Source: Aquibium sp. ELW1220
GTDB taxonomy: Bacteria; Pseudomonadota; Alphaproteobacteria; Rhizobiales; Rhizobiaceae
Direction: 5' to 3'
DNA length: 64,000 nt
NCBI RefSeq assembly: GCF_030398385.1
Contig: NZ_JAOAOQ010000007.1
Span: 124,001 to 188,000 of the forward strand
Shown here: positions 36,040-45,319 of the stretch, piece after piece
How the letters are laid out: every line of letters begins with the position of its first letter
Position numbering within the stretch: position 1 is the first letter of the stretch
Notes under the pieces: model-generated
The model's input: the letters and a program-made list of their open reading frames with translations, nothing else
Databases searched by the model: none
What the model was told of the DNA's origin: nothing
Program-made: the position numbers and the translations under genes

Positions 36040-36114
36040 AAAAGGCGAAGGAACCGTCCGGAACGACTTGCCAATCCCGGCGTTGAGGCGCGGCGAATTC
36101 GGGGGCGACACGAG

Positions 36115-37890
36115 ATGACCGGCGAGCAGATCTTCATCTTCGGGCTCCTCGGCGTCCTGCTGGTCCTGCTCGTCTGGGGTCGGGTCCGCTATGACCTCGT
36201 TGCCTTCGGCGGGCTGATCGCTGCGGTGCTTGGCGGCGCGGTGGAGCCGTCGCAGGCCTTCGTCGGCTTCGGCAACGACGCGGTCGTCATCGTCGCCCTC
36301 GTGCTCATCGTGTCGCGGGCGCTTATCAACGCCGGTGCCATCGAACTCGTCGCCGGCATCGCGCTGTCGGCCGGGCGGTCGGTCAGTGTCCACATCGGCG
36401 TCATGGCGGTCCTGGGAGCGGCGCTGTCGGCCGTGATCAACAACGTCGCCGCGCTCGTCATGCTGATGAACCTCGACATCGAGGCCGCGCGCAAGGAAAA
36501 GCGCGCCGTCGGGCTGACGCTGATGCCGCTCTCCTTCGCCACGATTCTCGGCGGCATGATCACCATGATCGGCACGCCCCCCAACATCGTTGTCGCACAG
36601 ATCCGCGAGCGGGCCACCGGCGAGCCGTTTCGGATGTTCGACTTCACCCCGGTCGGGCTCATCTGCGCCGTCGCGGGAATCCTGTTCGTCGCCATCGCCG
36701 GTTGGCGCCTCATCGCGCGGTCAGCCGGCACCGAGCCGAAGGAAGCGGCTTCCGACCGCTTCGTGGTCGAGGCCAAGGTCCCGGAAGCTTCGAAATCGAT
36801 CGGGAAGACGGTGGCGGAACTCTACACGATCGGCGACGAGCACGACGTGACCGTGCTCGGGCTCGTCCGCGACGGACAGCGGCTGCCGGGATTTGCCATG
36901 TCCCATACGGTGGGCGAAGGCGACCTCCTGGTGATCGAGGGGGCCACGAAGGCGATCGAGGGGTTCGTCGGCGCGGCCGGGCTCGACCCCTATGCCGAGA
37001 ACACGCATGGCGGCGTCACCGGGCAGTCGCTGACACTGGTCGAAGCCATCGTGCCGGAAGGATCGCGGATGGCCGGCCGCACGGCCGACAGCCTGCGGCT
37101 GCAGTACCGCCGCGGGGTCACCCTGTTCGGCCTGTCGCGGCAGGGCAAGCGGTTCCGCACACGGGTGCGCCAGCTCACCGTCATGCCCGGCGACGTCGTG
37201 CTGCTGCTCGGTCCGCATGCGCGGGTAGCGCAGGTCATGGAGTGGCTGGGCGTCCTGCCGCTGGAAAACCGCCGCCTCGACGTCATCAAGCGGGAGAAGG
37301 CGCTGGCGGCGATCGGCTTCTTCGCCGCCGCGATCGCGGTCACCGTGGCCGGCTTCACCACCTTGCCGATCGCGCTCGCCGTCTCGGTCTGCGCCTATGC
37401 CCTGCTCGGCATCCTGTCGCCGCGCGAGGTCTACGAATCGGTGGAATGGCCGGTCATCGTGCTGCTCGCCTCACTGATCCCGATCGGCATCGCGCTGGAG
37501 GACAGCGGCGGCACCAAGCTCATCGCCGACCTGATCGTGGCGCAGTCGTCGGCGCTTCCGGCCTGGGCGATCCTGACCATCATCGTCGTGGTGACCATGA
37601 CGCTGTCGGACTTCCTGAACAACGTGGCGACCGCGCTGGTGGCGGCGCCGATCTCGATCGAGGTCGCCAACGCGCTTCAGGTTTCGCCGGACCCGTTCCT
37701 GATGGGCGTGGCGGTGGCGGCGTCCTGCGCCTTCCTCACTCCGATCGGGCATCAGAACAACACCATCATCATGGGCCCCGGCGGCTACAGGTTCGGCGAT
37801 TACTGGCGCATGGGCCTGCCACTCGAGATCCTGATCGTGGCGGTCTCGGTGCCGGCGATCCTGTTCTTCTGGCCGCTCACGCCGGGATGA
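36115..37890 (+). CDS. SLC13/DASS-type permease with two TrkA-C domains
   Basis: A 591-residue ion-coupled transporter. Membrane spans fill residues 1-205 and about 395-591. Both halves carry the family's hairpin signatures (VINNVAALVMLMNLD and GGMITMIGTPPNIVVAQ; SDFLNNVATALVAAPI and LTPIGHQNNTIIMGPGGYRFGDY). Two TrkA-C/RCK-like regulatory domains lie between, at about 218-290 and 305-380. Members of this architecture move sulfate, dicarboxylates or arsenite. It starts at ATG 36115, and the ribosome site is poor. Confidence 0.9.
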   Translation: MTGEQIFIFGLLGVLLVLLVWGRVRYDLVAFGGLIAAVLGGAVEPSQAFVGFGNDAVVIVALVLIVSRALINAGAIELVAGIALSAGRSVSVHIGVMAVLGAALSAVINNVAALVMLMNLDIEAARKEKRAVGLTLMPLSFATILGGMITMIGTPPNIVVAQIRERATGEPFRMFDFTPVGLICAVAGILFVAIAGWRLIARSAGTEPKEAASDRFVVEAKVPEASKSIGKTVAELYTIGDEHDVTVLGLVRDGQRLPGFAMSHTVGEGDLLVIEGATKAIEGFVGAAGLDPYAENTHGGVTGQSLTLVEAIVPEGSRMAGRTADSLRLQYRRGVTLFGLSRQGKRFRTRVRQLTVMPGDVVLLLGPHARVAQVMEWLGVLPLENRRLDVIKREKALAAIGFFAAAIAVTVAGFTTLPIALAVSVCAYALLGILSPREVYESVEWPVIVLLASLIPIGIALEDSGGTKLIADLIVAQSSALPAWAILTIIVVVTMTLSDFLNNVATALVAAPISIEVANALQVSPDPFLMGVAVAASCAFLTPIGHQNNTIIMGPGGYRFGDYWRMGLPLEILIVAVSVPAILFFWPLTPG

Positions 37891-37947
37891 CGTGACGCTT
37901 GCATGGTGTTTCCCGCTCGGCAACATGGCGGCGGGAGGAACGCCGCC

Positions 37948-39120
37948 TTGTCCGATGCACCGCATTTCCCGATCGATCCCGAAGCCTTCGGACGAGATCC
38001 CTATCCGGCGCTCCGGCGCATGCGCGCGGAGGCGCCGATCGCCTTCGTGCCGCAACTGGGCGCGACGCTGATGACGCGGCGCAACGACATCTTCGTCTGC
38101 GAGAAGAACGTCGCGGTCTTCTCGTCGCACCAGCCAGGCGGACTGATGAACCGGCTGATGGGGCAGAACATGATGCGCAAGGACGGGGAAGCGCACATGG
38201 CCGAACGCAAGGCGATCTTCCCGACGGTGTCGCCGAAGACGGTGCGCGACGTCTGGCGCGAGCGGTTCAAGGCGCATGCGGATGCGGTCGTCGACGATCT
38301 CGCGCCGCGCGGTGCGGCCGACCTGGTCAGGGATTTCGCCCTGCGCTTCTCTGCCGAATGCCTCAAGTCCGTGACCGGCCTGGCCTGCATGCGCGTCGAG
38401 GACATGGGCCCCTGGTCGCAGGCGATGATCGACGGCATCGCCAACTACGCCGGCGTCCCCGACGTCGAGGCGCGCTGCCATGCGGCCACGGCCGGCATCG
38501 ATGCGGCGATCGACGAGATGGCGCCCACCCTGGCGCGCAGGCCGGATCACAGCCTGCTGTCGGTGCTGCTGTCGAGCGGCATGGCGATGGACAGCGTGCG
38601 GGCCAACGTGAAGCTGGCCATCAGCGGCGGCCAGAACGAGCCGCGCGATGCGATCGCCGGCGCGGTCTGGGCGCTGCTGTCGCATCCGGAAGAGCGGCGC
38701 AAAGTGGAAAGCGGCGCGGCAGGCTGGATGCAGGTCTTCGACGAGTACTGCCGCTGGATGGCGCCGATCGGCATGTCGCCGCGCCGGGTGGCGGTCGGGC
38801 ACGACTATGGCGGGGTGCGCTTCGAGCCGGACGACCGGGTGTTCTTCATGTTCGGCTCGGCCAACCGCGACGAGGCGCATTTTGCGGAACCGGATCGGTT
38901 CGACATCGGTCGCGACACGTCGAAATCCATCGCCTTCGGCGCCGGTCCGCATTTCTGCGCCGGCGCCTGGGCCTCGCGCGCCATGGTCGCGGAGGTGGCG
39001 CTGCCGACGCTCTTTGCCCGCCTGTCGGGGCTTCGCCTGCGCGCGGGCGAGCCGGTGCGGATCGGCGGCTGGGCCTTCCGCGGCGTCCTCGACCTGCCTG
39101 TCGAATGGGATGCGGCCTGA
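37948..39120 (+). CDS. cytochrome P450
   Basis: A 390-residue soluble P450. The haem-ligand loop is FGAGPHFCAGAW (cysteine at about residue 338). The ExxR motif appears as FDEYCRWM. The I-helix reads ISGGQNEPRDAIAGA, lacking the usual AGxxT threonine. TTG 37948 is chosen because GGGAGGAA precedes it by nine bases. The upstream in-frame ATG at 37903 has no ribosome site. No ferredoxin or reductase gene is adjacent, so it depends on partners encoded elsewhere. The substrate is unknown. Confidence 0.9.
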   Translation: MSDAPHFPIDPEAFGRDPYPALRRMRAEAPIAFVPQLGATLMTRRNDIFVCEKNVAVFSSHQPGGLMNRLMGQNMMRKDGEAHMAERKAIFPTVSPKTVRDVWRERFKAHADAVVDDLAPRGAADLVRDFALRFSAECLKSVTGLACMRVEDMGPWSQAMIDGIANYAGVPDVEARCHAATAGIDAAIDEMAPTLARRPDHSLLSVLLSSGMAMDSVRANVKLAISGGQNEPRDAIAGAVWALLSHPEERRKVESGAAGWMQVFDEYCRWMAPIGMSPRRVAVGHDYGGVRFEPDDRVFFMFGSANRDEAHFAEPDRFDIGRDTSKSIAFGAGPHFCAGAWASRAMVAEVALPTLFARLSGLRLRAGEPVRIGGWAFRGVLDLPVEWDAA

Positions 39121-39126
39121 GCGCGG

Positions 39127-39936
39127 CTAGGCTGGAACCGGCACGGCGCGCCGGTAGATGTGCCACGTCGCGTGGCCGAGGACCGGCAGGACGATCAGCA
39201 GGCCGAGGAAGAAAGGCGCGCAGGCGACCAGCATCGCCACCGTGACGAAGATGCCCCAGCCGAGCATCGGGACGGGACTAGCCAGCACCGCCTTGACGCT
39301 GGTGATCATGGCGGTCACGAAATCGATCTCGCGTTCCATCAGCAGCGGGATCGAGACGACCGTGATCGAGAACAGGACCAGCGACAGCGCCGCGCCGACG
39401 ACGTGACCGACCGCCAGGAAGATCCAGCCCTGTTCGGTGGTGAAGACGACCGTCGCGAACTTCTCCAGGGTCGAGAACGACATGCGGCCGAGGAACAGCG
39501 CGATCAGCAGCCGGACCTGGTACATCCACATCCAGAACACGAAGAGCATGACGAAGGCCATCCAGGAGATTTCCCGCCGCCGCTGCGCCCAGACCACCGA
39601 GAGGACCTGCGCCCGGTCGAGCGGCCGGCCGACCTCGAGCCTGCGGCTGACCTCATAGAGACCGGCGGCGGCGAAGGGGCCGAGCAGCGGAAAGCCGATG
39701 GCGAAGGGGTAGATCATCCAGGGCATGTCCCACGCCGTCAGTCCCAGCACGATGGCGATTCCCGCGGCGGCGAACACGCCGCCGAAGAATAGCCCGTAGA
39801 GCGGCGCGCGGGCGAAGTCGGACAGCCCCCGCATAAGGCAGTCGCGCAGATCGTCCACGCTCAGCGCCTGGACCCGCGGCATGGCCTGCGCCGTCGTCTG
39901 CCGTGCCGGCGGCGCTTCCTGCGGCAAGTTCGTCAT
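39127..39936 (-). CDS. DUF2189 membrane protein
   Basis: A 269-residue integral membrane protein with about six spans matching DUF2189. The segment VDDLRDCLMRGLSDFARAPLYGLFFGG comes first, then MIYPFAIGFPLLGPFAAAGLYEVSRRLE (about residues 72-100) and a C-terminal GHATWHIYRR. The family's role is unknown, although members often sit near respiratory or carbon-oxidation genes. It is convergent with the P450 gene, six bases apart. Confidence 0.85.
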   Translation of the reverse strand: MTNLPQEAPPARQTTAQAMPRVQALSVDDLRDCLMRGLSDFARAPLYGLFFGGVFAAAGIAIVLGLTAWDMPWMIYPFAIGFPLLGPFAAAGLYEVSRRLEVGRPLDRAQVLSVVWAQRRREISWMAFVMLFVFWMWMYQVRLLIALFLGRMSFSTLEKFATVVFTTEQGWIFLAVGHVVGAALSLVLFSITVVSIPLLMEREIDFVTAMITSVKAVLASPVPMLGWGIFVTVAMLVACAPFFLGLLIVLPVLGHATWHIYRRAVPVPA

Positions 39937-40036
39937 GATGTCTCCCCCCTCGCAACGCCAGCCGGAGCGGCGCAGGGAGCAGCATGGATTGAACGGGCGC
40001 GAGGAGCCTTGATTCGGATCAAGGAGGGGAGGCGGA

Positions 40037-41323
40037 TCAGAACCTGTCGCGCAGTGCGTACCAGTTCAGCGCCAGGAACAGCAGCGGGGCACGGAAGCGG
40101 CGGCCGCCGGGGAAGGGCGGGATCTTGAGATCCTCGAACAGCTTCAGCCGGTCGCGGTTGCCGGCGACGGTCTCGGCATAGAGCTTGCCGACGAAATTCG
40201 AGAGCATGACGCCGTGGCCGGAATAGCCGCCGGCCGAGATCACGCCCGGCATCACCTCGCGCACGAAAGGTGTCCGGGGCAGGGTGATCCCGACATAGCC
40301 GCCCCAGGAATGGGTGATCTCGACATCCTTCAGCGTCGGGTAGATTTCGGCAATCTGGCGGCGGATACCCTTGTGGATGTCCTTCGGGTCGTCGACGGCA
40401 TAGATCTCGCGGCCGCCGAACAGGAGTTCGCCGGTCGGCGCCCGACGGAAATAGCGCACCACGAAACGCGAATCCGAGACGGATTCGCCGCCGGGCAGGA
40501 TCGGGCTGTCGCCGCCGAGCGGCACGGTGGCGCCGATGAAGGATCCGATCGGCATGATATGCGCCGCGCTCTTCGGCTCGAGGTCGTTGCCGTAGGCATT
40601 GGTGGCGAGAAGGCATCTGTCGGCGGTGATGGTGCCGCGAGCGGTCGACACGACGACTTTACCGCCCTGAACGGCGATGCTGGTCGACGGCGTCTCCTCG
40701 AAGAGCTGCGCGCCGGCGGCCGCAGCCACGCGCGCGGTGCCGACGGTGAGCTTGAGCGGGTGGATGTGCCCCGTGCCCGCGTCGCGCACGCCGCCGACAT
40801 AATGGTCCGAGCCCAGCCGTTCGCGGGCTTCCGCCGCGTCCATCATGGTCAGGTGCGGATAGCCGAAGCGCTCCGCCATCGCCTCGGCGTGGACGCGATA
40901 CTCGGCGAGTTCGCGCGGCTTGTGCGTGACGTTGAGGTGGCCCGGACGGAAATCGATGTCGATCGCATTGACCTCCGCGAATTCCAGCAGGTGCGCCTTG
41001 GCCTCCTCGGCCACGTCGAACAGGGCCTTGGCGCGGGTGAAGCCGAGCTCTGCCTCCATTTCCTCCGCGCCGGCGCGCTGGCCGGTGCCGAGCTGACCGC
41101 CGTTGCGGCCGGACGCGCCGTCGCCGAAACGGTGTGCCTCGATCAGCACGACGCCAACGCCTGCCTTCGCCAGATGGGCGGCGGCGGACAGTCCGGTGAA
41201 GCCTCCGCCAACGACCACCACGTCGGCGCGCCGGTCGCCGTCCAGCGCCGGATAGCGCGGGCGTTCGCCGACGGTGTGCTCGTACCAGGAATAGCCGGGG
41301 GAGATCGGGGAGGCGTAGGTCAT
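40037..41323 (-). CDS. puuB: FAD-dependent gamma-glutamylputrescine oxidase-like protein
   Basis: A 428-residue DAO-family flavoprotein. It has the dinucleotide motif VVVVGGGFTGLSAAAHLAKAG (about residues 34-54), GASGRNGGQLGTGQRAG near the flavin, and a C-terminal GGYSGHGVMLSNFVGKLYAE. The N-terminal PGYSWYEHTVGERPRYPAL is typical of PuuB-type oxidases, which oxidise gamma-glutamylputrescine to its aldehyde. A PuuA-like ligase lies at 43822 on the same strand, and polyamine uptake genes lie at 55842-59946. Glycine or sarcosine-like substrates remain possible. Confidence 0.82.
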   Translation of the reverse strand: MTYASPISPGYSWYEHTVGERPRYPALDGDRRADVVVVGGGFTGLSAAAHLAKAGVGVVLIEAHRFGDGASGRNGGQLGTGQRAGAEEMEAELGFTRAKALFDVAEEAKAHLLEFAEVNAIDIDFRPGHLNVTHKPRELAEYRVHAEAMAERFGYPHLTMMDAAEARERLGSDHYVGGVRDAGTGHIHPLKLTVGTARVAAAAGAQLFEETPSTSIAVQGGKVVVSTARGTITADRCLLATNAYGNDLEPKSAAHIMPIGSFIGATVPLGGDSPILPGGESVSDSRFVVRYFRRAPTGELLFGGREIYAVDDPKDIHKGIRRQIAEIYPTLKDVEITHSWGGYVGITLPRTPFVREVMPGVISAGGYSGHGVMLSNFVGKLYAETVAGNRDRLKLFEDLKIPPFPGGRRFRAPLLFLALNWYALRDRF

Positions 41324-41515
41324 GGTGCCTCATCGATAACCGTCGCGCCGATCCCTGTCCACAGCACCGGACGGTCGCTTTCGGCATTGGTGCTCGTCCC
41401 TGGCCTCTGCCTTGGCCAGCCGAAAATAGGGATTGGAAAAAGCCCCGGGCTGGCGCATTAGCTTGCGCCGGTTTTCCCCAGCCGCGTCCGCCCGCAGTCC
41501 CTCCCGAGGAACCCT

Positions 41516-42598
41516 TTGAACAGTCTTGCTTCGAGAATGCCGCTGGAGCATCGCCTCGCGTGGGCAGGGGACCCCAATTGCGGCTGCCTCGCGTTCGTCG
41601 CCGGCGAGCGTGGAATCAAGACGCGCATGATTCCCTTCCGTCGTCGGTGGAAGGAACCGCGGGCGCCCTGGCTGGAGATGCGGATCGGCGGGCGCATCTA
41701 TCTGGCACGCAGGGCAGCGATCATCTACCGCGAGAACGTGCCGCTCAGCCGCTGGCGGCACGTCAACGGAAAGACGGTGCATGTCACGTCCGACAAGGCC
41801 GCGTCGGCCGAGATTCTGCGCGCGGCAGGATGTTCCGTCGCGCCGTTCCGCTCGTTTCGGCGGACGGAGCCGGAGGAGGCCCGTGCATATTTCGATTCCA
41901 GCAGCACCGAAGTCTGCCTCAAGCCCGTTCACGGCTGGGCCGGCCTCAATGTCTTCCCGGCCATACGCGACCGGGCCGATTTCGACCACGCTTTCGGCGT
42001 GATCGCCACGTCGGGCGACGACGTGTTCGTCGAGCGGCATCTGTCGGGGGAAATCGTCCGTTTCATTTTCGTTGGCGGCCGGCTTGTCGGAACACGTATC
42101 GTTCGACCCTGCGCGGTCACCGGCGATGGCCGCAGCAGCGTCGCGGACTTGATCGCGGCGGAGAACGCGTGGATCCTGGCGGGCAACGTGCCATCGTGGG
42201 GGACAATCGCGATACCGCTGCTGCACCCCGACGTGCTGGAGCGGCAAGGGCTCGACCTGTCCTCGGTGCCGGCCGAAGGCCGGTACGTCCCGCTCAGCCT
42301 GGTGTCGAACGTCTCCAAGGGCGGGCGCAGCATCGGCGAACCGCCGGACGTACATCCAAGCTATGCCGAGGAGGCAAAGCGCGCGATCGCCGCCTTTCCG
42401 GGGCTCGCCATCACCGCACTCGACGTGATGGTGGCCGACTACAGAAGGCCGGCGGCTGCCGACAATCACTGGATCCTGGACGTCAACTCGGCTCCCGGAA
42501 TCGCGACGTTCCACTTCGTCCACGAAGGCAAGCCGGCGGAGGTCGCGGACGCGGTGATCGACTGGCTGCTCGACGGCGGTCCAGCCCGCAGGAATTGA
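41516..42598 (+). CDS. cyanophycin-synthetase-like ATP-grasp ligase (stand-alone domain)
   Basis: A 360-residue ATP-grasp protein. Positions resemble the ATP-grasp domain of cyanophycin synthetase. These are K136 in LKPVHGWAG, E173 in FVERHLSGE, VTGDG at about 202-206, RYVPLSLVSNVSKGGRSI (256-273) followed by HPSYAEEA, D303 in ALDVMVADY and the metal site D322-x-N324 in LDVNSAPGI. The N-terminal and Mur-ligase-like domains of CphA are absent. TTG 41516 is chosen because CGAGGAA lies just upstream. ATG 41537 is an alternative. It leads a two-gene unit with another ATP-grasp gene 14 bases downstream. Confidence 0.8.
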   Translation: MNSLASRMPLEHRLAWAGDPNCGCLAFVAGERGIKTRMIPFRRRWKEPRAPWLEMRIGGRIYLARRAAIIYRENVPLSRWRHVNGKTVHVTSDKAASAEILRAAGCSVAPFRSFRRTEPEEARAYFDSSSTEVCLKPVHGWAGLNVFPAIRDRADFDHAFGVIATSGDDVFVERHLSGEIVRFIFVGGRLVGTRIVRPCAVTGDGRSSVADLIAAENAWILAGNVPSWGTIAIPLLHPDVLERQGLDLSSVPAEGRYVPLSLVSNVSKGGRSIGEPPDVHPSYAEEAKRAIAAFPGLAITALDVMVADYRRPAAADNHWILDVNSAPGIATFHFVHEGKPAEVADAVIDWLLDGGPARRN

Positions 42599-42612
42599 CC
42601 GGAGATGACCAT

Positions 42613-43812
42613 TTGAGCGACGCTTTATCCGCCGAAAAGGCGCCCCGCATCCTGCTTTTCACGATCCAGACGAGCCACCCGGGCAGTTGCCGCCTGCCGA
42701 AATACCTGAAGGCGGCCGGTTTCCACGTCGGCGTCCTTGGACTTCCCCGAAGCCTGATCCTGGCGTCCTCGCATGCCGATGCGCGCTACACCCTGATGGC
42801 GCGACGTTTCGAGCCGATGATCCGGGCGAGTGTCGAACGGGCGTTCCGTTCCTTCCGTCCAGACATCGTCGTGCCCTGCGACGAGCGCGCGGTGTCGGTG
42901 GTCGGAAGCTGGCTCGGCCCGCATGCGCCGGTCCTGTCGGCCGACCTGATGCAGTGCCTGAGGCGATCGCTGGGGTCGATCGAGACCTTCACGCAGCGCT
43001 ACTCGAAGCTCGCAACCCTGGCGATGGCGCGGGAGGCGGGGGTCGACTGTCCTCGGGACAGGGGGGTGGACAGCCTGGAGACTTGCGAAGCCGCCGCAGC
43101 GGCGTTCGGGTATCCGGTGGTCCTGAAGATATCGCATGGCGCTGGCGGGGCAGGGGTCGTGCTGTGCCGGGATGCGGCGGCGCTGAGGACGACCTGGGCG
43201 GAATTCAGTTCACGGTACACGAGATCGAAGTCGCTTCGCCGCAGGCTGCTGCGGCGGAGCTGGTTCGGGGAGGGACATTCCTTCCTCGTGCAGGAGTATG
43301 TCGCCGGCAGTCCGGCGATGAGTTGCGCCAGCGCGCTGGAAGGGCGCGCGCTGTCGGTGGTGTCGGGGATGGTGAGCGCGACCACCGGGAGAATGGGGCC
43401 AGCCAGCGTCACGACGGTGTGCAGGCATCCGCAGATCGAGCATGCAACGGCCCGCATGGTCGCCCGGATGAAGGCAAGCGGCTTCCTGTCCTTCGATTTC
43501 GTCGTCGCGGAGAACGGCGCGGTCAAGCTCCTCGAGTGCAACCCCCGCCCGACGCAGATCCTGCATCTGGCGCCGCTGATCGGGGTCGATCCGGCCCGCG
43601 CGCTGAAGGCTTCTCTCGCGGGCGGCGAATGGACGCCGCCGGCTGCAGATTCCAGCGTCGAGGTTGCGTTCTTTCCTCAGGAATGGAAGCGCGACAGCGC
43701 GAGCGCGGCCCTCACGACGGTGCATCACGACGTCCCGTGGGACGATCCCAAACTGCTCCGCGCCATCCTGGGCAAGCGGCCGAGCACCTGGCTCGGCCGA
43801 CCGGTGCCATGA
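42613..43812 (+). CDS. ATP-grasp carboxylate-amine ligase-like protein
   Basis: A 399-residue protein starting at TTG 42613 with GGAG eight bases upstream. It has an N-terminal preATP-grasp domain (ILLFTIQTSHPGSCRLPKYLKAAG; FRPDIVVPCDERA). The ATP-grasp domain has K172 in LKISHGAGGAGV, E228 in VQEYVAGSP, D295 in SFDFVV and E308-x-N310 in LLECNPRPT. The family joins a carboxylate, activated as acyl phosphate, to an amine or other nucleophile. The substrate is unknown. The pairing with the CphA-like ligase suggests two sequential amide-forming steps. Confidence 0.78.
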   Translation: MSDALSAEKAPRILLFTIQTSHPGSCRLPKYLKAAGFHVGVLGLPRSLILASSHADARYTLMARRFEPMIRASVERAFRSFRPDIVVPCDERAVSVVGSWLGPHAPVLSADLMQCLRRSLGSIETFTQRYSKLATLAMAREAGVDCPRDRGVDSLETCEAAAAAFGYPVVLKISHGAGGAGVVLCRDAAALRTTWAEFSSRYTRSKSLRRRLLRRSWFGEGHSFLVQEYVAGSPAMSCASALEGRALSVVSGMVSATTGRMGPASVTTVCRHPQIEHATARMVARMKASGFLSFDFVVAENGAVKLLECNPRPTQILHLAPLIGVDPARALKASLAGGEWTPPAADSSVEVAFFPQEWKRDSASAALTTVHHDVPWDDPKLLRAILGKRPSTWLGRPVP

Positions 43813-43821
43813 CGAGGCGAC

Positions 43822-45258
43822 CTAAACGTTCAACAGCAGGAATTCCCGCTCCCATGGGCTGATGACCTCCATGAAGGTCTCGAACTCGGCCTTCTTGATG
43901 GCGGCATAGGTGGAGACGAAGCCGCTGCCCAGCATGTCGCGGAGCGTCGTGTCGCTCTCGAAGCGCTCGACCGCTTCGAGCAGGCCGCGCGGCAGGTCGA
44001 TCTCGTCCTCGTTCGCGGTCGTGCCGATGGGGGCGTCGGGCTTGACCTGGTTGATCAGGCCGATCAGCCCGCAGGCCAGCGAGCCGGCGAGGGCCAGATA
44101 GGGATTGGCGTCGGAAGAGGGGATGCGGTTCTCGACGCGCCGGGCGGCGGGGTCCGAACGCGGAATCCGGAACGCCGTGGTGCGGTTGTCGTAGCCCCAT
44201 TTGGTGTTGACGGGCGCGGATGCCGCCTGCGTCAGCCGGCGATAGGAATTGACGTAGGGCGCCATCATCACCAGCGCGTTCGGCATGTGTTTCTGCATGC
44301 CGCCGATGAAGTGCAGGAAGGCGTCCGATTCCGAACCGTCCTCGGCGGAAAAGATGTTCCTGCCGGTCTTCTTGTCGAGGATCGACTGGTGGATGTGCAT
44401 GGCCGATCCCGGCTGGCCCTGGATCGGCTTGGCCATGAAGGTGGCGTAGGTGTCGTGCTTCAGCGCCGCCTCGCGGATCGTGCGCTTGAAGAGAAAGACC
44501 TGATCGGCAAGCTCGATCGGATCGCCATGGCGCAGATTGATCTCGAGCTGGCCGGCGCCCTCCTCGTGGATCAGCGTGTCGATCTCGAGCCCTTGCGCCT
44601 CGGAGAAATGATAGATGTCGTCGATCAGTTCGTCGAACTCGTTGACGCCGGCGATCGAATAGCCCTGGCCGCCGCCGATGGGCCGGCCCGACCGGCCGAC
44701 GGGCGGCGTCAGCGGATAGTCGGGATCGGGGTTCTTGCGAACGAGGTAGAACTCGATCTCCGGCGCCACCACCGGCTTCAGGCCGCGGCGCGCATAGGCG
44801 GCCACCACGCGGCGCAGCAGATTGCGCGGCGTGAATTCCACGGAGCGACCGTCCTGATGGACGAGGTCGCAGATCACCTGCGCCGTCGGGTCGCTTTCCC
44901 ACGGCACCACCGACAGGGTCGAGAGGTCGGGGACGAGCTTCAGGTCGCCATCGTCTTCGGGATAGGAGAATCCGTTGCCGTCCTCCGGATAGCCGCCGGA
45001 GATCGTGGTCATGAAGACCGCGGAGGGGAGGGCGAGCGACGTGTTCGAGGTGAACTTCTTCGACGGCATCATCTTGCCGCGGGCGACGCCGGCCTGGTCG
45101 GGCGTGATGCACTCGATGTCCTCGATCTGGCGCCATTCGAGCCAGGTGGAGGTTTCCTTCCAGTTCTTGACGCCGCGCAGGTTCTTGACGAATGCGGGAG
45201 CGCGTGCGCGGGCCCCACGGCCTGCGTTCCGTAAGTCCTTCTTTTCGGGAGGCATCAT
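43822..45258 (-). CDS. puuA: glutamine-synthetase-family ligase (gamma-glutamylputrescine synthetase-like)
   Basis: A 478-residue GS-fold ligase. The metal and glutamate-binding segments are APEIEFYLV, EGAGQLEINL, FMAKPIQGQPGSAMHIHQS and NRTTAFRIPRSDPAARRVENRIPSSDANPYLALAG. The adenylylation loop of GlnA is not evident. Such proteins couple glutamate to putrescine or another amine using ATP. A PuuB-like oxidase lies downstream on the same strand, past two convergent ATP-grasp genes. It starts at tandem ATGATG 45258 without a clear ribosome site. Another amine is possible as acceptor. Confidence 0.85.
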   Translation of the reverse strand: MMPPEKKDLRNAGRGARARAPAFVKNLRGVKNWKETSTWLEWRQIEDIECITPDQAGVARGKMMPSKKFTSNTSLALPSAVFMTTISGGYPEDGNGFSYPEDDGDLKLVPDLSTLSVVPWESDPTAQVICDLVHQDGRSVEFTPRNLLRRVVAAYARRGLKPVVAPEIEFYLVRKNPDPDYPLTPPVGRSGRPIGGGQGYSIAGVNEFDELIDDIYHFSEAQGLEIDTLIHEEGAGQLEINLRHGDPIELADQVFLFKRTIREAALKHDTYATFMAKPIQGQPGSAMHIHQSILDKKTGRNIFSAEDGSESDAFLHFIGGMQKHMPNALVMMAPYVNSYRRLTQAASAPVNTKWGYDNRTTAFRIPRSDPAARRVENRIPSSDANPYLALAGSLACGLIGLINQVKPDAPIGTTANEDEIDLPRGLLEAVERFESDTTLRDMLGSGFVSTYAAIKKAEFETFMEVISPWEREFLLLNV

Positions 45259-45319
45259 TCACCAGTTCTTGAAGAGCAATGCCCGACTATAGCCACTCGC
45301 CACCGCTGATGGGAAGGGC

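Noticed and set aside
37903-37947. ATG start of the P450 at 37903
   Set aside because: No ribosome site precedes it, and the 15 extra residues are unlike P450 N-termini. TTG 37948 has a strong GGGAGGAA.
37471-38952. 493-codon minus-strand frame
   Set aside because: It is antisense to the SLC13 permease and P450 genes. The composition is His/Arg/Asp-rich as expected of a shadow frame.
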